From positions 1,074,995-1,138,994 of the forward strand of contig JADNRZ010000018.1 of assembly GCA_015501605.1 (NCBI GenBank): DNA of 64,000 nucleotides, read 5' to 3'. The notes beneath the pieces are model-generated. The model did not search any database. It was not told the DNA's origin and was given only the letters and a program-made list of their open reading frames with translations. Below, in pieces: positions 46,076 through 57,692 of the stretch. The position numbers and the translations under genes are program-made. Within the stretch, counting starts at the first letter, position 1; each line of letters begins with the position of its first letter. This stretch comes from Panaeolus papilionaceus (taxonomy: Eukaryota; Basidiomycota; Agaricomycetes; Agaricales).

Positions 46076-47681
46076 TTCGACATAACACCTTGGACGACCC
46101 TGTTTTCACCTTCGACCCTCGTTCTTGTTGACTCTATGGCTGGACTTGTATGCGCTGAACAAGTCAACTGTAACAATTACACAGATGGGTTGTTTCTGGT
46201 GCAACTGGAATGTTACCAGGGGGATTCATAGAGGTCATATCACAGGTTTGTACATTGATGTTCAATTTCAAACCAAATCTCATCCAATCTCACCTGGCCT
46301 CAGATGCAGTGCCAGGGCGGTCAGTTGTATCTGCCACCAATCACTTGGCCACACTCAACACCTCGCTCCTTCAAACCCCTCGCTCTATCATGTCAAGTTG
46401 CCACTGCCTGTCACCTTGCTGCCTTGGTGACTGACTGCACATTATTTCACTTGTCTATATGATGAGAGAGCAGCAACGCAATGGGTGGCATGCCATCAAG
46501 CCACGTTATTGCTAGTCCCTTTCATCATACCTGAATCCCATCCTTCGACTCCCAGTTGTCACTATGGGTCTCCTACCACCTAGATTTCCATCACCTCCCT
46601 CCCACCTTGATTATCCTCTGCTCCTGGGGCATCCAGAATGCTTGAGTCCACTCTTGCTCACTCTGACATGGTGCCAAGGACTCATACTGTCTACATCTCT
46701 TCCTAGTGCTTCTCCCCCTCAGCCAAATCCTGTGTTCTCACACCGTCGTTGTCCGATGTCCTATTCTGCTTTTTATGGTCATTTTGTCGCTCTACGTGTC
46801 ATCGAGGCCGCAGGAAACCCAATTGGACCTTGGTCACAGGGGGACATGCACACGCGAACACTTTGGATCCTAAGTCAAGCTAGGTTTGACAAATCACCCT
46901 CACTCCTCCCATACCCCAAACCTTAACACCTGGCGCTACTTTTAAGTGGTGTTTGCTGGCCCTGGGTATTGCAGATGGCTCAGCAAACTTTGTACATAAG
47001 GGTGCATTCTGGGGTGTTAGTCGGGCAGGTGGAAGATGCTGCAATGAAAGTCAGGAATAAAGGGAGCACAATGCTAACAACTGATCTATGCCATCTGTTT
47101 GACCTCCCCCTCTTTCTTACAACTTCGTTGGTTTGAAGACCCGAGTTGGACTTGCCCCTTTCCTTCGTCATTGCCCGAAACACAAACAAAGAGATCGCTT
47201 TCAAGACCAACTCCTCTTGCTGATAATGGTGCTGCCCTGCCCAGCCCACATGCGTGCGTCTAACCATTATCGTCGCAAGTCCTACCATCTGCTAACATCC
47301 ACTCATCCAATTGTCTCTTTCAGCTCAATATTCTGATGAAGTGTTCTCGTCTTGAGATTGTAGACATGACAATCTCTCTTGGGTAGTAACAATCCTGTAA
47401 TTTAGAGTAAAGATGAATATAGGCAGACAATATGAAGTTCGAATCTGATTACGGAAAATGATGGCATGCTATTTTGTTGACAAACGACCCATGTACCAAT
47501 ACCTAGCTTCAACATTAGATATCAGAACAGTCTTTTGGTTGAAACGGGGTTACGAAACCTTCATTTAGGTATCTTATTGGGAACAGTACGAGGAATGGAT
47601 GCATAGATATAAATATGGATCGAAACGGAAAGATTATGTATTTAAATTAAAATGCACAGAAAATAGATCACTGGCTAACAA
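46076..47681. other. Intergenic, no supported gene
   Basis: Plus frames at 46125-46430 and 46564-46926 are Pro/Leu/Ser-rich and lack signatures. I see no consistent exon chain. It may be transposon debris beside the SINE candidate. Confidence 0.4.
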
Positions 47682-48969
47682 CTATTTGCTTCTTCCAAAG
47701 ACCTTTTTGAATGGGACTAGACGGTGAAATCTCTCTAAGAGTCGTGAAGGGGTCTTCGGAAACGGGACACTAGGGAAAACAGTTTGATATGCATCTCGAT
47801 CCAAAAGGAAGAGATCATAGGAGAAGGACTGCAGCACTTCGGAAGCCGCTTTCTCGTCTTTGAGTATGACCTTCAGAAGACGATGATCCTTTCTTCCAGG
47901 GGTGGTTGCATTCTGCTTGTCCTCTGCAAGAATTTGAAGGTGTAACTGAGTGTTCGTGATGCGATCAACGAGGTTGTTGAGGATCAGGGATTGGTACTGG
48001 GGATTCGTCCTCTGTGATTTGTTGATTTCACGGTACCATCCATCCATGGTTTTGTCCAGGATTGACAGTGCTGAATCGAGAGAAAATTCAAACTTGACAA
48101 TGTCGATGCGAAGTCCATCCGATCTCTAATGAAGTAATCAATATTATTTTAATTGCCACAATTTAAACCACCTACCACAAATATTTCATTTTTTAAGCTA
48201 CTAAGCCGATGATGGGCATCGTCAATCCGCTTGGCAGACGAGATATGATTCCACATTGTGGTTATCACCACAACATGAATTTTGAATGACTCTGCGAATG
48301 CTCTGAGGAGCCTGACTGCATCCCTTTTCGTCCTTCCCAACCGTATGTCAGTGATGGGTTGGAAGTAGTAGATCGTTGCAGAAACAGTTATGGCAGATTG
48401 ACTAATGGGATGTACCATTCAGTAACCGGACCATATCATTTGAGTTCTCAAACAACCAACTACACACCATATCCTATGCAAAGTATCCATTATTTTTGCT
48501 GTGATTCGGCTCTCAGATAACTTGGTGTCGAGAAAGCCGGGCGTATCCACTAGTATAACAGCATCTCCGAAACGAGTCAAATTGACTACTCGATAGCAGA
48601 TGACCTCCTGGGTCACGCTTTCGAGCGAGTCCTTCGAAATATCCAGATTATGATCTGAAGATAGTGACTGGATGAACTGGGAGGAACAAAAGCCATTTTT
48701 CAAAGGTAGGCAGACGAAGCGTATCAATATCGTGAATTATACTTACGGCGCTCTTCCCCGATCCCGTCGGACCCATGAGGCTAGAGAGCGAGTACTGCTG
48801 TAAGCCTTGCCATTCAACAGGGATTGGATTATATGTATGTGACATACAGGTAAACGAACACATCTTCGTCTTCAACATCTTCTGGAGTAACGGCTACAAC
48901 ACCTGTGCGACCACTGAATTTGAGATATCTATATTCTTTTCCGGTATCTGACATGTACATGGCTGACAT
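47682..48969 (-). CDS. P-loop GTPase-like protein (AIG1/septin-type G domain)
   Basis: Five exons read as 48969-48848, 48780-48747, 48676-48468, 48401-48176 and 48125-47682. The start ATG at 48969 opens MSAMYMSDTGKEYRYL. The P-loop LMGPTGSGKSA is encoded by the 34-nt second exon, whose loss would delete the nucleotide-binding site. A switch region follows (SLESVTQEV) and the G3 motif is DTPGFLDTKLSE. TKRDAVRLLRAF and VVVITTMWNH occupy the place of G4 (TxxD-like, here TTMW, unusual). The C-terminal 150 residues are helical and basic (DGWYREINKSQRTNP, RLLERFHRLVPFKKVFG). G-domain proteins of this look are numerous in Agaricomycetes, often as clustered paralogs; a defence or membrane role is only conjecture. 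Confidence 0.8.
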
Positions 48970-49663
48970 AGTGCTTTTTGTAGATATGGCAGGCGAGAGG
49001 ATAGTTATGGTTTAATATTGAGAGACGCAGATATGATTCATCCAGGCGCAGTCGGCGTGTTTCTCCCAACGCGCCAGCCCCATCTTATCAGACATCGATT
49101 AGATAAAAAGAACATTCGGGTGACAGGTACGTGGTCTGCGGCCAGGATCCGATACCGATGGTGGACGATCCGCTCAATGTTTAGTACATCAATCAATATT
49201 TATATCATACCACCTGACAGTTCACCAATCGCGCCGGGATATATCCAAAAATGCTTGTGGGTAGTAGAGTATGGAAGTCTAGGCACCCATGGCATCAGTT
49301 GGTCGTGCCATTACGCCACGTTAAATTGCACGTCCAAACATGCCTAAGAGGTCAAAACCCACCGCGAGTCCAATCTGTGTGCGTGCAAATCGCATGTTAT
49401 TAGAGACAACGAGAACCAAAGGCGTTGGTTAGTCAAGGCCTCGGGCGTAAAGGAATCCCACGCCTTCGAAGGTTGCTTGCGCTCCGAAACACTGGTCTGC
49501 CACTCCAAACAAATTCATCCCGTAATGCTACCACTCTGTTACGATTTAACAAAGACGAATACAATTTATTCATATTCAACTCGACTTGATTAATTTATCC
49601 AATAAATAAACCAATAATTTAATTTTAAACCTACCCATCCATCATCCTGAATGACATTGATCT
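48970..49663. other. Intergenic
   Basis: No gene supported. AT-rich toward 49550-49640. The region serves as the upstream flank of the GTPase gene and the 3' flank of the membrane-protein gene. Confidence 0.4.
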
Positions 49664-50855
49664 TCACGTCATCGTAACAAACCGCCCCCGCTTCTCATCA
49701 CTCCCACCCGCCCGACGCGCCTCAGCATCACCATCCGCGTCTCCTCGTTTGGCTCCTTCGACGATATCCGAATACGCAGGTGGGATGCTGTGTTCTGTTG
49801 GGACATGCGTGGGATTGGAGGTAGTAGGTGATGGGTTTGACGCTGAAGCCGAGGTTGACACGATATCGAGGACTTGATTTGGCGCTGGCAGTGGTGGCGG
49901 TGCATCATGATAATGAGAGGCTATGAGGGCGTTTTTGGAAGTAGAGAGAGGCCGTGTATGTGGTGGTGGTGTTATCGTAGTGGTGGTGTAAACGTAGGGG
50001 ACGGGATCGGAGGCTATATGTCGGGTGCAGGGCGATCGACATTAATATACATAAATATCCAAAATCAGGATGGGGATCATAATCAGATTTCAGTCTAAAT
50101 TTAAGCGTAGATCCGTACGCACCGTTACCCCCCAGGCGCTTTGATATCCGTTGCATCCCCTTCATTTGATATTTTCTTCTCATTTTACAAAACCGCAGAA
50201 ACAGGCATACTACGAGCAGTGTGGTGATTGCCGTACTCGCAACTGCGATGCCTGCGACAGTGCCCTGTGAGAGCTGGTGGGCGCTCTGGGGTTCAGGCGG
50301 CGGAAGCAAGGAGGAATTCGAAGGTGAGGGTGTGATAGATAAAATGGTGAAGCTGATCATGAGTGCTGTTGAGACTGGCGTGCTTGAAGAGGAAAAGTCG
50401 GACACGGATGTGCCCTTAGTAATTAGGGGAGTGGATGAGCTTGTAGGGTCTGGGGCACCATGGCTGCTTGTCGATATGGAGGATACCTCGAACGGGGTTA
50501 TGAAAGTTGCATCTAAGGCTGAGATGGGAACACTGAAAAAGACGGCGGTTGCGATGGAAGTTGGAGGAATAGAGGGCCCGATGGAAGTTGGCCCGATGGA
50601 AGTTTGTCTGACGGAAGTTGGAGGATCAGAGGGCCCAACGCTGATGATCAGTATTTCGTCATCGCAAGGCAAATCTGTTCTGTCATTGGGGTCAGGTTTC
50701 GGACAAGGGTTTCCGCCCAAGCTCCTAGCTGGCATTGTCATGAGTACAGATGTGTGCCCTCGAGGGGTAACGGTGAATGAAAGGGGCCCGGGCCTGTGCG
50801 AACTGTAACTCGTGCTCTTATGTATGTATGTCGGGCATTGCCTCACTCGAATCAT
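49664..50855 (-). CDS. Single-pass membrane protein with Ser/Thr-rich ectodomain and PPxY tail
   Basis: Two exons, 50855-50051 and 50013-49664, joined by a 37-nt intron in phase. The N-terminal 200 residues are rich in Ser/Thr/Pro with short repeats (SIGPTSIGP), as in O-mannosylated fungal surface proteins. One transmembrane helix (VAGIAVASTAITTLLVVCLF) is followed by a basic stop-transfer (RFCKMRRKYQ) and a cytoplasmic tail. No classical signal peptide is visible after the ATG at 50855, so an upstream exon may be missing or the helix may act as a signal anchor. The tail ends with IPPAYSDIVEG. PPAY is a PPxY motif, the usual docking site for WW domains of Rsp5/Nedd4-type ubiquitin ligases. 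The gene at 57.7-58.5 kb has the same plan and motif. A Mid2/WSC-like sensor role is possible, not shown. Confidence 0.7.
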
Positions 50856-53192
50856 CCCATTTTATCGCGTTTATATTGGGCGTTGCTTGATGTACATTCA
50901 AAAAGATGTGATATAGATCACTGGTATAAGTGTGTATGTATCATGATATCAAATTGCCAAGTATTTTATGTCTATATACGAGGAACAACGAGCGATGAGC
51001 GATGGTGACTCTGTTCGTTTTGTATACTATGATGTAAGTCTAAGTATATAACGATATGATAATTATAGTTGTTAATGTGCTCGAATCCGTAGAATGATCG
51101 TCGTATACATGAAATATCAGACCTCGAGTTGCATATCACTTTCTCACCTGCTTTCCCTTGATTGAAGGGCTCAGGGCAAAAAAGTCGATCCTCCAGCTCT
51201 CGACCTCGAGCCCCCATCTCATCACAAGTGGTCACCCACGTGCCTTCTTGTCTCAAACCTCAACCGCCCCGTGTCATTGTAATCACTTACTGCGCGTCCC
51301 ACACCCGCTCTGGAATCAAAGGAGCGCTGCTTTGCATACATGCACTGTGTTTGAAATTTCCCACTTGGACATTGACTTGGGTGCTTAATTAACTTGATCA
51401 ACTCACGTACCTTCAACCTCAGTTGGCTTAATGAATTCGAATCGAATGACGAGAATGATTGATTCGCATGATCGATGATGGGTGATGGGTGGGTTATTTA
51501 TAGACAGACAGACAGGTAGGCCTCGTTCAAGGTGGGCGTGAAGTGAGGATCGGAGTTGGGTTGGGGTAATTTGACCTTAGTTGTGTGTGTGTGTGTGTGG
51601 AGGGATACATGTGTAGCATAGGGTATAGGGGCGAGGGTTTGAGGAGTATCTCGCATACGATAGCGTGTAATAATTAAAAGTAAGAACATTCGTGTACTGA
51701 TGTGTCAGCCGCGAGTGTCAAATAGGTGTACAAGAGGGATTTATGGAGATACAGAGGACCTTGGTAAAATGACTTGTGTATGAAGCACGTCACTATCGAG
51801 CACTTACTTACATGTGTATTTTGATGGGCAGGGCAGGCACAAGGGGGATAGATGAGCGATGCGCGATGCTCCGACTCCGAGGGAGGTCCGGACTGGAATG
51901 AGCAACATCAATTCCGGATACATAGGGGTGCCGGTATGCCGCTTTGTCATTCCTCCCACGCATACAATGAGGGATGCTGAACCGACCAACACGCCCAACA
52001 GTGCTTCTCTGTCTTGTCTTGTCTTGTCATCTGGAATGCTCGATGTTTCTTGTTTTTCTTTCGCTGGCTGAATGGTACCATGATCCCACTCCACAACATT
52101 TGGACAGTTGTCTCTTTTTTTCCCCTTTTCTCTTGAATGTTATCTATGTACTTATGTGCTTGTCTGATGGACAAGTTCCGGTGAAGTGAATTTAAAACGG
52201 AGATGAGAGTGACATTTGGAATTCGTGGAATTCATTCTCTCGGGGACGGACATAGCAAGCAGGCGAGGTCAAGGTGAATGATGGATGAATTCGGTGGATA
52301 TTATGGGAGGCGCAACGAGGTAAGTAGAAGGAGACTCGCTTGCCTTGCCTTGCCTAAACACTAAATGACGTCCATCTCCCTTCCCAGGTCCAGACCAGTG
52401 ATAAATTTGAAGGAGAAGACCGTGCTCCGACGGTGCTGTCAAGTTGACTTGCCTCGCCTCGCCTTACCTTACCTCGCCTGTCCTGTCCTGCCCTTCCTTG
52501 TTCCCTTTTGCTTTCCTATTTCTAAAGAAGGATACACTTCCTTCCTTCCTCCCTGTTTTATTCCCAATCTTTCGCGTTCCTCGGATTTCGGTTGGCAGAT
52601 GGGTGTTGGTATCCAGCGAGTGGAAAGGGTACAAGGATGTGATGACCCTGATTGTTAAGGGCAATGAAGGATAATGAATTTCGGTGAATGATAGAAGGAA
52701 GATCCCCGGTTGACTGACATGTCTGCGAAGAAATGAAAAGAAAAAGAAAAGAAAACTCAGTGCCAGGCTGTAATTGTTGATGGGCATCGTTACATGATTA
52801 TAACCGGCTAATTCCCTGTTCTTGTCTCTTCTTGTCCCCTTCTTCCCTTCCCTTCCTCGCTGTCTTTATCCCTTCCTTCCTCTCTCCTCCTTCCATCCTC
52901 ACCTCATCCGCTCCGTTCTCGCTCGCTTTTGCTTACTTGGAAATTAACTAGAAAGCGGGTAGTCAGCATACCTAGCTCTTCCGCGCGGACGGGTCAAATA
53001 CATAACCCCCTTGTTCTGTTTTTGTCCAGACTCTTTTTTTAGTTTGCAGGAAGGAAGAAGGGTCTTGTGCGTGTTCGAGGTGCGTTGAATCAACGACTCT
53101 TTCTTGTTTTTGTTTCTTCGATAACCCAAGCTTTTCGTCGTTGATCAGTGTATTTACGCGGGTTAGTAGTGAGGTAGACATCCATCATTGAC
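50856..53192. other. Long intergenic region with microsatellites
   Basis: No coding chain supported over 2.3 kb. It holds a (gt)n run at about 51580-51598, a tcttgtcttgtcttg pentanucleotide run at about 52008-52028, a cctcgccttacctt-type pyrimidine-rich tract at about 52450-52510, and cttcccttcc repeats at about 52840-52900. The pyrimidine-rich part nearest 53193 is probably promoter and 5' leader of the F-box-like gene. Confidence 0.5.
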
Positions 53193-56100
53193 ATGTCGAC
53201 GACAACCATCACCGCATCCCATTCCCTTGTTCATCAACCACACACCGGTTCATCAAAATCCAAAGAGTCGAAAAAACCACACAACACCCTCAATACCTCT
53301 ACCCACCCCCACCCCCAGCACCAACACCACCAACATCATCATCATCACCCACACCACCACCATCAAGCACCGCGGCCGCCGCCATCGCCGCTTTTCCTCC
53401 CCACCGCAATATGGGTCCACATCGCCTCCTACCTCCCCGCCAGCACCGTGCAAAAACTCGTCGGCCTCAACGCGGCGTTTTTCGAGCTGGCGATGGAGCT
53501 CAGGTATAGGCAGGTCAGCTTTGCGTATTTGGATGAGAGGATGGTGAGGATGGTTGAAAGGCTGAGGTCGGTGGTTTACCGTTGTTTTTTTGAAGAAGGG
53601 GGCGCATATATGCGCATATACTCACCACTTTTGCGTTGTAGGGATCCAGCCATATCAAGACGCGTGCGGATTGTGCATATCTATCCGGGGTTTTTGAAGG
53701 AGGTGCATGATAGGACGCGGAAGAGGGCGAAGAGTCCGTTTGGGAGTGCGCGGAAGTATGCGTTGGGGTTGTTGGATAGGATATCGGGGGTGTTTACGGG
53801 GCATCCGCACCTGGATTCGCAAGCACATATATCAACGTCGTCGCCAGCAGCGACGACGCCAACGACGAAAAGAAGACCGAGGTCGAAATCTCATGCGTCG
53901 TTGGGTACTTCTGCGTTTAGCTTTGCTTCGTCCCGACCGCCTGCGGTTCCTGGTTCTACTTGCAACACCGCCTCCAATTCCACTCATTCGAACACCACCT
54001 CCACCTCCAACATCAACACCAAATCTAGTACCGTGACGTCGACACCCAGCTATCGTCCCCTTTCACTCACCAACACGGACGAACTGCTAAGAGTGTTGTT
54101 GGAGGTCCTGAGGAGCCTGGAGGGCGTGACGGATTATTACGTTACGTGGCCTGATCATGCGCTGAGATTGGCGACGGAGGTGCGGGAGGATTATGGGATT
54201 TATGCTGGGAATGAGTATGGTCGAGGAGGGAGGGAGGGAAGGGAGAGGAGGGGCGGAGAGGGGAGACAGTGTTGTCAGTCGAGGTCACTTCCGAATTCGG
54301 GGATGCATCCGGGGTTTGGACAGATGAGTCCGTGGAGTTTTGGGTCGTGTTGTGCGCGTACCGCTTGCGCACATTCGCATTCGCATCATTCGCATCATCC
54401 ACATCACCACTTCAACCCGAACCCGAACTCGAATGCAAACGCAAGCGCCAACCCCAGCGCCAACATTCCGCTTTCCCCTACGTCGGCTGTTCCGTTTTTA
54501 ACTTCACTTTTGACATGTCGGAATTTGAGGAAATTGAGTCTGGATATTTCGGTGGGGAATGTGAGGGAATTTGTGGGTGGGGGGCAGGTGTTTGGGGCGG
54601 GAGCATTGGGAGAGATGGTTAACCTCGAAGAGCTGGATTTATGTTTACATGTTCCTGTTGGTGCGATGTGGGGGATTGGAGGGGGGTGTTGCACTGGAAG
54701 CAGTGGGTTGGATAGATTTGTCAATCCGTGGAATGTGAGTGGGGAGGATGACGAACTTGGGATTTTTGGAGGGGTTGGGATGGGGAGGAATGGAGATGAT
54801 AGGAGGGAGAGAAGGGGAAGTGAGCCTGTGATTAGGAGTGATTATGGATCGAGAGGGGAGGCGGTAGTGAAGCTGGAAGGGGACGAGACGATTAAGCGCG
54901 GGTTGAAGAAGGGAGCATTGAGGAGTTCGTCGAATTTACGAGAAGTGAAGGATCTTCATCAGAGGATCGGGGTTAAAGACATGGACTACCTGGGGATCGA
55001 GGATTTGTCGTTTGTGTCGTTGGGTGTACCTGGGATGATGTATGTGCCGAGTTCGAAGGCGAAGATGAAGAGGAATAAGGGGTTGCCGGTTTCGCCTTCG
55101 GCAAATTATATGCCGGTGTCGCCTACTCAAGTGCTGTCGGCACTTTCGCCAACCCAGATAGTAATACAATCGACGCTCTCGCCGTCGTCTCATCATTCCC
55201 CCCTCTCGCCGTCGCCTCGAACGCCATACCACCACCATCACCACCACTGCTGTTGTGAGATGACTGCTCTCTCACCCCTCGTTACGCATCTTTTACCTGC
55301 CCTGTCGAGTGCGAATATTCAGAGGAGTTTGAAGGTGCTTGGGTTGCAGGTGCAGATGCAGGGTGGGGACGGAGGACATGTCTATGGTGGAGGAGAAAGA
55401 CAGTGCGGTGGTTGTTGTGATGCATGTATCGAAAGCGGAGGGATTTCGGCTTCATCTTCGTGTTCTTCGATTGTCAGTGCTTCGACGCCGAGGGTGGAGA
55501 GTCTCAGTGCGAGCGCGACGACGTCTTTTGAGTCGGGGTTGGATGTGCCGTGTTCGGATCGGGTGCATTCGAATTCGAATTCGAACCTCGATTCATGTTC
55601 GAGTCTAGGGCATAGTCATGGTGGTTGTTCGAATCCTCATCTGCCTGGCGCTGATTGTTCGGGGTCTCATATTTGCGCGGGTCATTCGAATCCCTCCCTC
55701 CACGCACACCCCTCCCCTCAGTCTCCCCAACACACGCGCAACCACTCCCCCCAACACGCCCTCACCCCCCTCCTCTCATCTCTACACCTCCCAGGGCTGC
55801 ACACACTGACGCTGAACATACCCATCGAAGCGCCGGAGTTCCAATTTGCGAGTGCGAGGAGTTTGGCGGGGTTTTTGGGGAGGCATAGGGGGGCGTTGAG
55901 GGAGGTGAGGATGAGGGGACGTGAAGGGGGTGGAGGAATGCGCGGGGAACAGGAAATTCAAAGAGGACAAGGAGGGGAAAGGAGGAGGGGGAGTTGGCGA
56001 ACGAGTATGGTTGATCCTAGTGGGTTGTTTGATATGGGGATGGGAGAGGGGATTGTGGATGTTGAGGGGATGGAGGGGTTGGTTGGTGGTGTTGAGGGCG

Positions 56101-57125
56101 TTGAGGTGGTTGGAGGAGAAGCGGAAACGAATGAGAAGGGGGGAGATGAGGGTATTTTTGATCAGTGGATGAGGGAGGTAATGAGGGCTTTGGAGGGTGG
56201 CGAGGGTGGGGATGTGAGTGGTGATGCTTCGATGGGTGAAGAAACGTCGACGAACGAGGCGCATTTGATAAATGAAGAAACGCGGGAAAACAGGACAAAA
56301 CCGAGACCGCTCCCGCTTCCGAATTTGACCACGCTCGATATTTCGTCTGCGCTTTTCCCTGTTTCGACTGCGTTGGTGGTTGTTGAGACATTGACGGGGA
56401 GGGTTTTCGAAACGCATGGGGGAGTCGAGAGCAGTCAGAGTAAGCTCGAGACGCTTTCGTTGACGGGGTGTTATTGGATGCAGGATGACGTTGAGAGGGT
56501 GTTGGATTGCGTTGCTCCGTTGGCGTCGAAGGAGGCGTCGAGCGAAGCGGCAGGGGATGAAAACAAGCAGCACTCGGAGAATAGGCAAGGGCTGAAGACG
56601 CTGCGCATGTCGTTGCATACCCTCACACCCCGGGTGTTGAAGATGCTGAATACGAGACTCGAGAATCCTGAGTTTGTAGATGTGGGATTGGGTGGATGTG
56701 TGGGCATGATGAGTAGAGGAATAGAGGGACGCTCGACCAATGACGGGAACGGACAAAGATGTCGAGTCGAGTTGATTGTCAAGTGTGGGGATACTAGAGG
56801 GTCGGTTGGGTCGACTGCTAGCAGTGTGATGACTTCGAGAACGAGGGAGACTCGGAGGGTGATGAAGAGCGGGAGTGGGACGTCGTCGAGGGTTTCGGGG
56901 CTTAGAAGTGGTGCTGGTTCTGGTACTGGTTTTGGTGGGCTAGGCGGGATGATGGACATGTCGATGAGGGAAGCATCAATGGGGCCTGTTTCGATAGTGG
57001 CTGCTCAGGGTTCGAGGGCGTTGAGGAAGGCTTCGAAGACTGTGAGTACGAGTACGAGTACTTCGACGTCGTCGACTGCGATTGCAACTGCCACGGCCAC
57101 GGGGGTAGAGGTGTGCGCGCGATGA
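53193..57125 (+). CDS. F-box-like protein, about 1285 residues
   Basis: ATG at 53193. The first 60 residues are His/Pro/Thr-rich with His runs. Then LFLPTAIWVHIASYLPASTV followed by LVGLNAAFFELAMELRYRQ, a typical fungal F-box (recruits Skp1 of SCF ubiquitin ligases). Leucine-patterned strands later in the protein (NLRKLSLDI, NLEELDL, LTTLDISSAL, LETLSLTGCYW, LKTLRMSL) suggest a degenerate leucine-rich-repeat substrate domain broken by long Ser/Gly/His-rich inserts. A 75-nt segment, 53567-53641, has perfect intron ends (gt...tag) and phase; removing it joins RLR to DPAISRRVRI, so it is probably an intron that happens to be open. The spliced protein is 1285 residues, unspliced 1310. The C-terminus holds a (ST)n tract. 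High GC compared with the transposon zone; a host gene. Confidence 0.8.
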   Translation: MSTTTITASHSLVHQPHTGSSKSKESKKPHNTLNTSTHPHPQHQHHQHHHHHPHHHHQAPRPPPSPLFLPTAIWVHIASYLPASTVQKLVGLNAAFFELAMELRYRQVSFAYLDERMVRMVERLRSVVYRCFFEEGGAYMRIYSPLLRCRDPAISRRVRIVHIYPGFLKEVHDRTRKRAKSPFGSARKYALGLLDRISGVFTGHPHLDSQAHISTSSPAATTPTTKRRPRSKSHASLGTSAFSFASSRPPAVPGSTCNTASNSTHSNTTSTSNINTKSSTVTSTPSYRPLSLTNTDELLRVLLEVLRSLEGVTDYYVTWPDHALRLATEVREDYGIYAGNEYGRGGREGRERRGGEGRQCCQSRSLPNSGMHPGFGQMSPWSFGSCCARTACAHSHSHHSHHPHHHFNPNPNSNANASANPSANIPLSPTSAVPFLTSLLTCRNLRKLSLDISVGNVREFVGGGQVFGAGALGEMVNLEELDLCLHVPVGAMWGIGGGCCTGSSGLDRFVNPWNVSGEDDELGIFGGVGMGRNGDDRRERRGSEPVIRSDYGSRGEAVVKLEGDETIKRGLKKGALRSSSNLREVKDLHQRIGVKDMDYLGIEDLSFVSLGVPGMMYVPSSKAKMKRNKGLPVSPSANYMPVSPTQVLSALSPTQIVIQSTLSPSSHHSPLSPSPRTPYHHHHHHCCCEMTALSPLVTHLLPALSSANIQRSLKVLGLQVQMQGGDGGHVYGGGERQCGGCCDACIESGGISASSSCSSIVSASTPRVESLSASATTSFESGLDVPCSDRVHSNSNSNLDSCSSLGHSHGGCSNPHLPGADCSGSHICAGHSNPSLHAHPSPQSPQHTRNHSPQHALTPLLSSLHLPGLHTLTLNIPIEAPEFQFASARSLAGFLGRHRGALREVRMRGREGGGGMRGEQEIQRGQGGERRRGSWRTSMVDPSGLFDMGMGEGIVDVEGMEGLVGGVEGVEVVGGEAETNEKGGDEGIFDQWMREVMRALEGGEGGDVSGDASMGEETSTNEAHLINEETRENRTKPRPLPLPNLTTLDISSALFPVSTALVVVETLTGRVFETHGGVESSQSKLETLSLTGCYWMQDDVERVLDCVAPLASKEASSEAAGDENKQHSENRQGLKTLRMSLHTLTPRVLKMLNTRLENPEFVDVGLGGCVGMMSRGIEGRSTNDGNGQRCRVELIVKCGDTRGSVGSTASSVMTSRTRETRRVMKSGSGTSSRVSGLRSGAGSGTGFGGLGGMMDMSMREASMGPVSIVAAQGSRALRKASKTVSTSTSTSTSSTAIATATATGVEVCAR

Positions 57126-57692
57126 TGCGCTCATTTTGATTATTGTATAATATTCTTGGTTTTGGTTTTGTCGTTCGATTGGCTGGGTCCATTGGCGAGT
57201 GCGTTTAATCGTTAATGTATCTTTATTACTTTTATATTTCTACCTTTGTGTTCTTGTCTTTTTTTGTTTTTGTTTTTGCTCTGGTGTTTTTTTTTGCTTT
57301 GCTCTGATTGCATACATACGCATAGCTAGTTTGGTTAGTATGATTATAATGATGAATGGGAGTGGATATTTGTAGATAGGGCATGATGTGTAATTTTGGT
57401 TGATTAATTGTATCTGATGGAGTAGATTCAGATGATGCTCCGTTGAAGGTGGTGGATTTATTATGCACGATACCCACGTCGCGCTTATTTTGGGATCGAC
57501 GTTCATTATAAACACCGTTCTCCCCGTATTCAGTTGATGGAGGGCTAAATTTGGTGCTGCTCCTGGTCTATTGATCATGGGTAGGTGTATAAAAGTCCCT
57601 GTCTATAACACGATTGTGCTGGCTCTATGATCACTGCACCAACTTGACAAACGCGCCTTTCAGTCTTCCCCAGTCCTCCTCCTGATCCTACA
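57126..57692. other. Intergenic
   Basis: 3' flank of the F-box gene, T-rich with repeated tttttg words at 57250-57300. The promoter of the next gene lies at its right end. Nothing else was seen. Confidence 0.4.

Noticed and set aside
46125..46926. Pro/Leu-rich plus-strand frames as a gene
   Set aside because: No exon chain, motif or homologous pattern; composition explains the openness.
53253..56756. Long minus-strand and alternate plus-strand frames inside the F-box-like gene
   Set aside because: GC-rich coding DNA opens shadow frames; none carries a motif.
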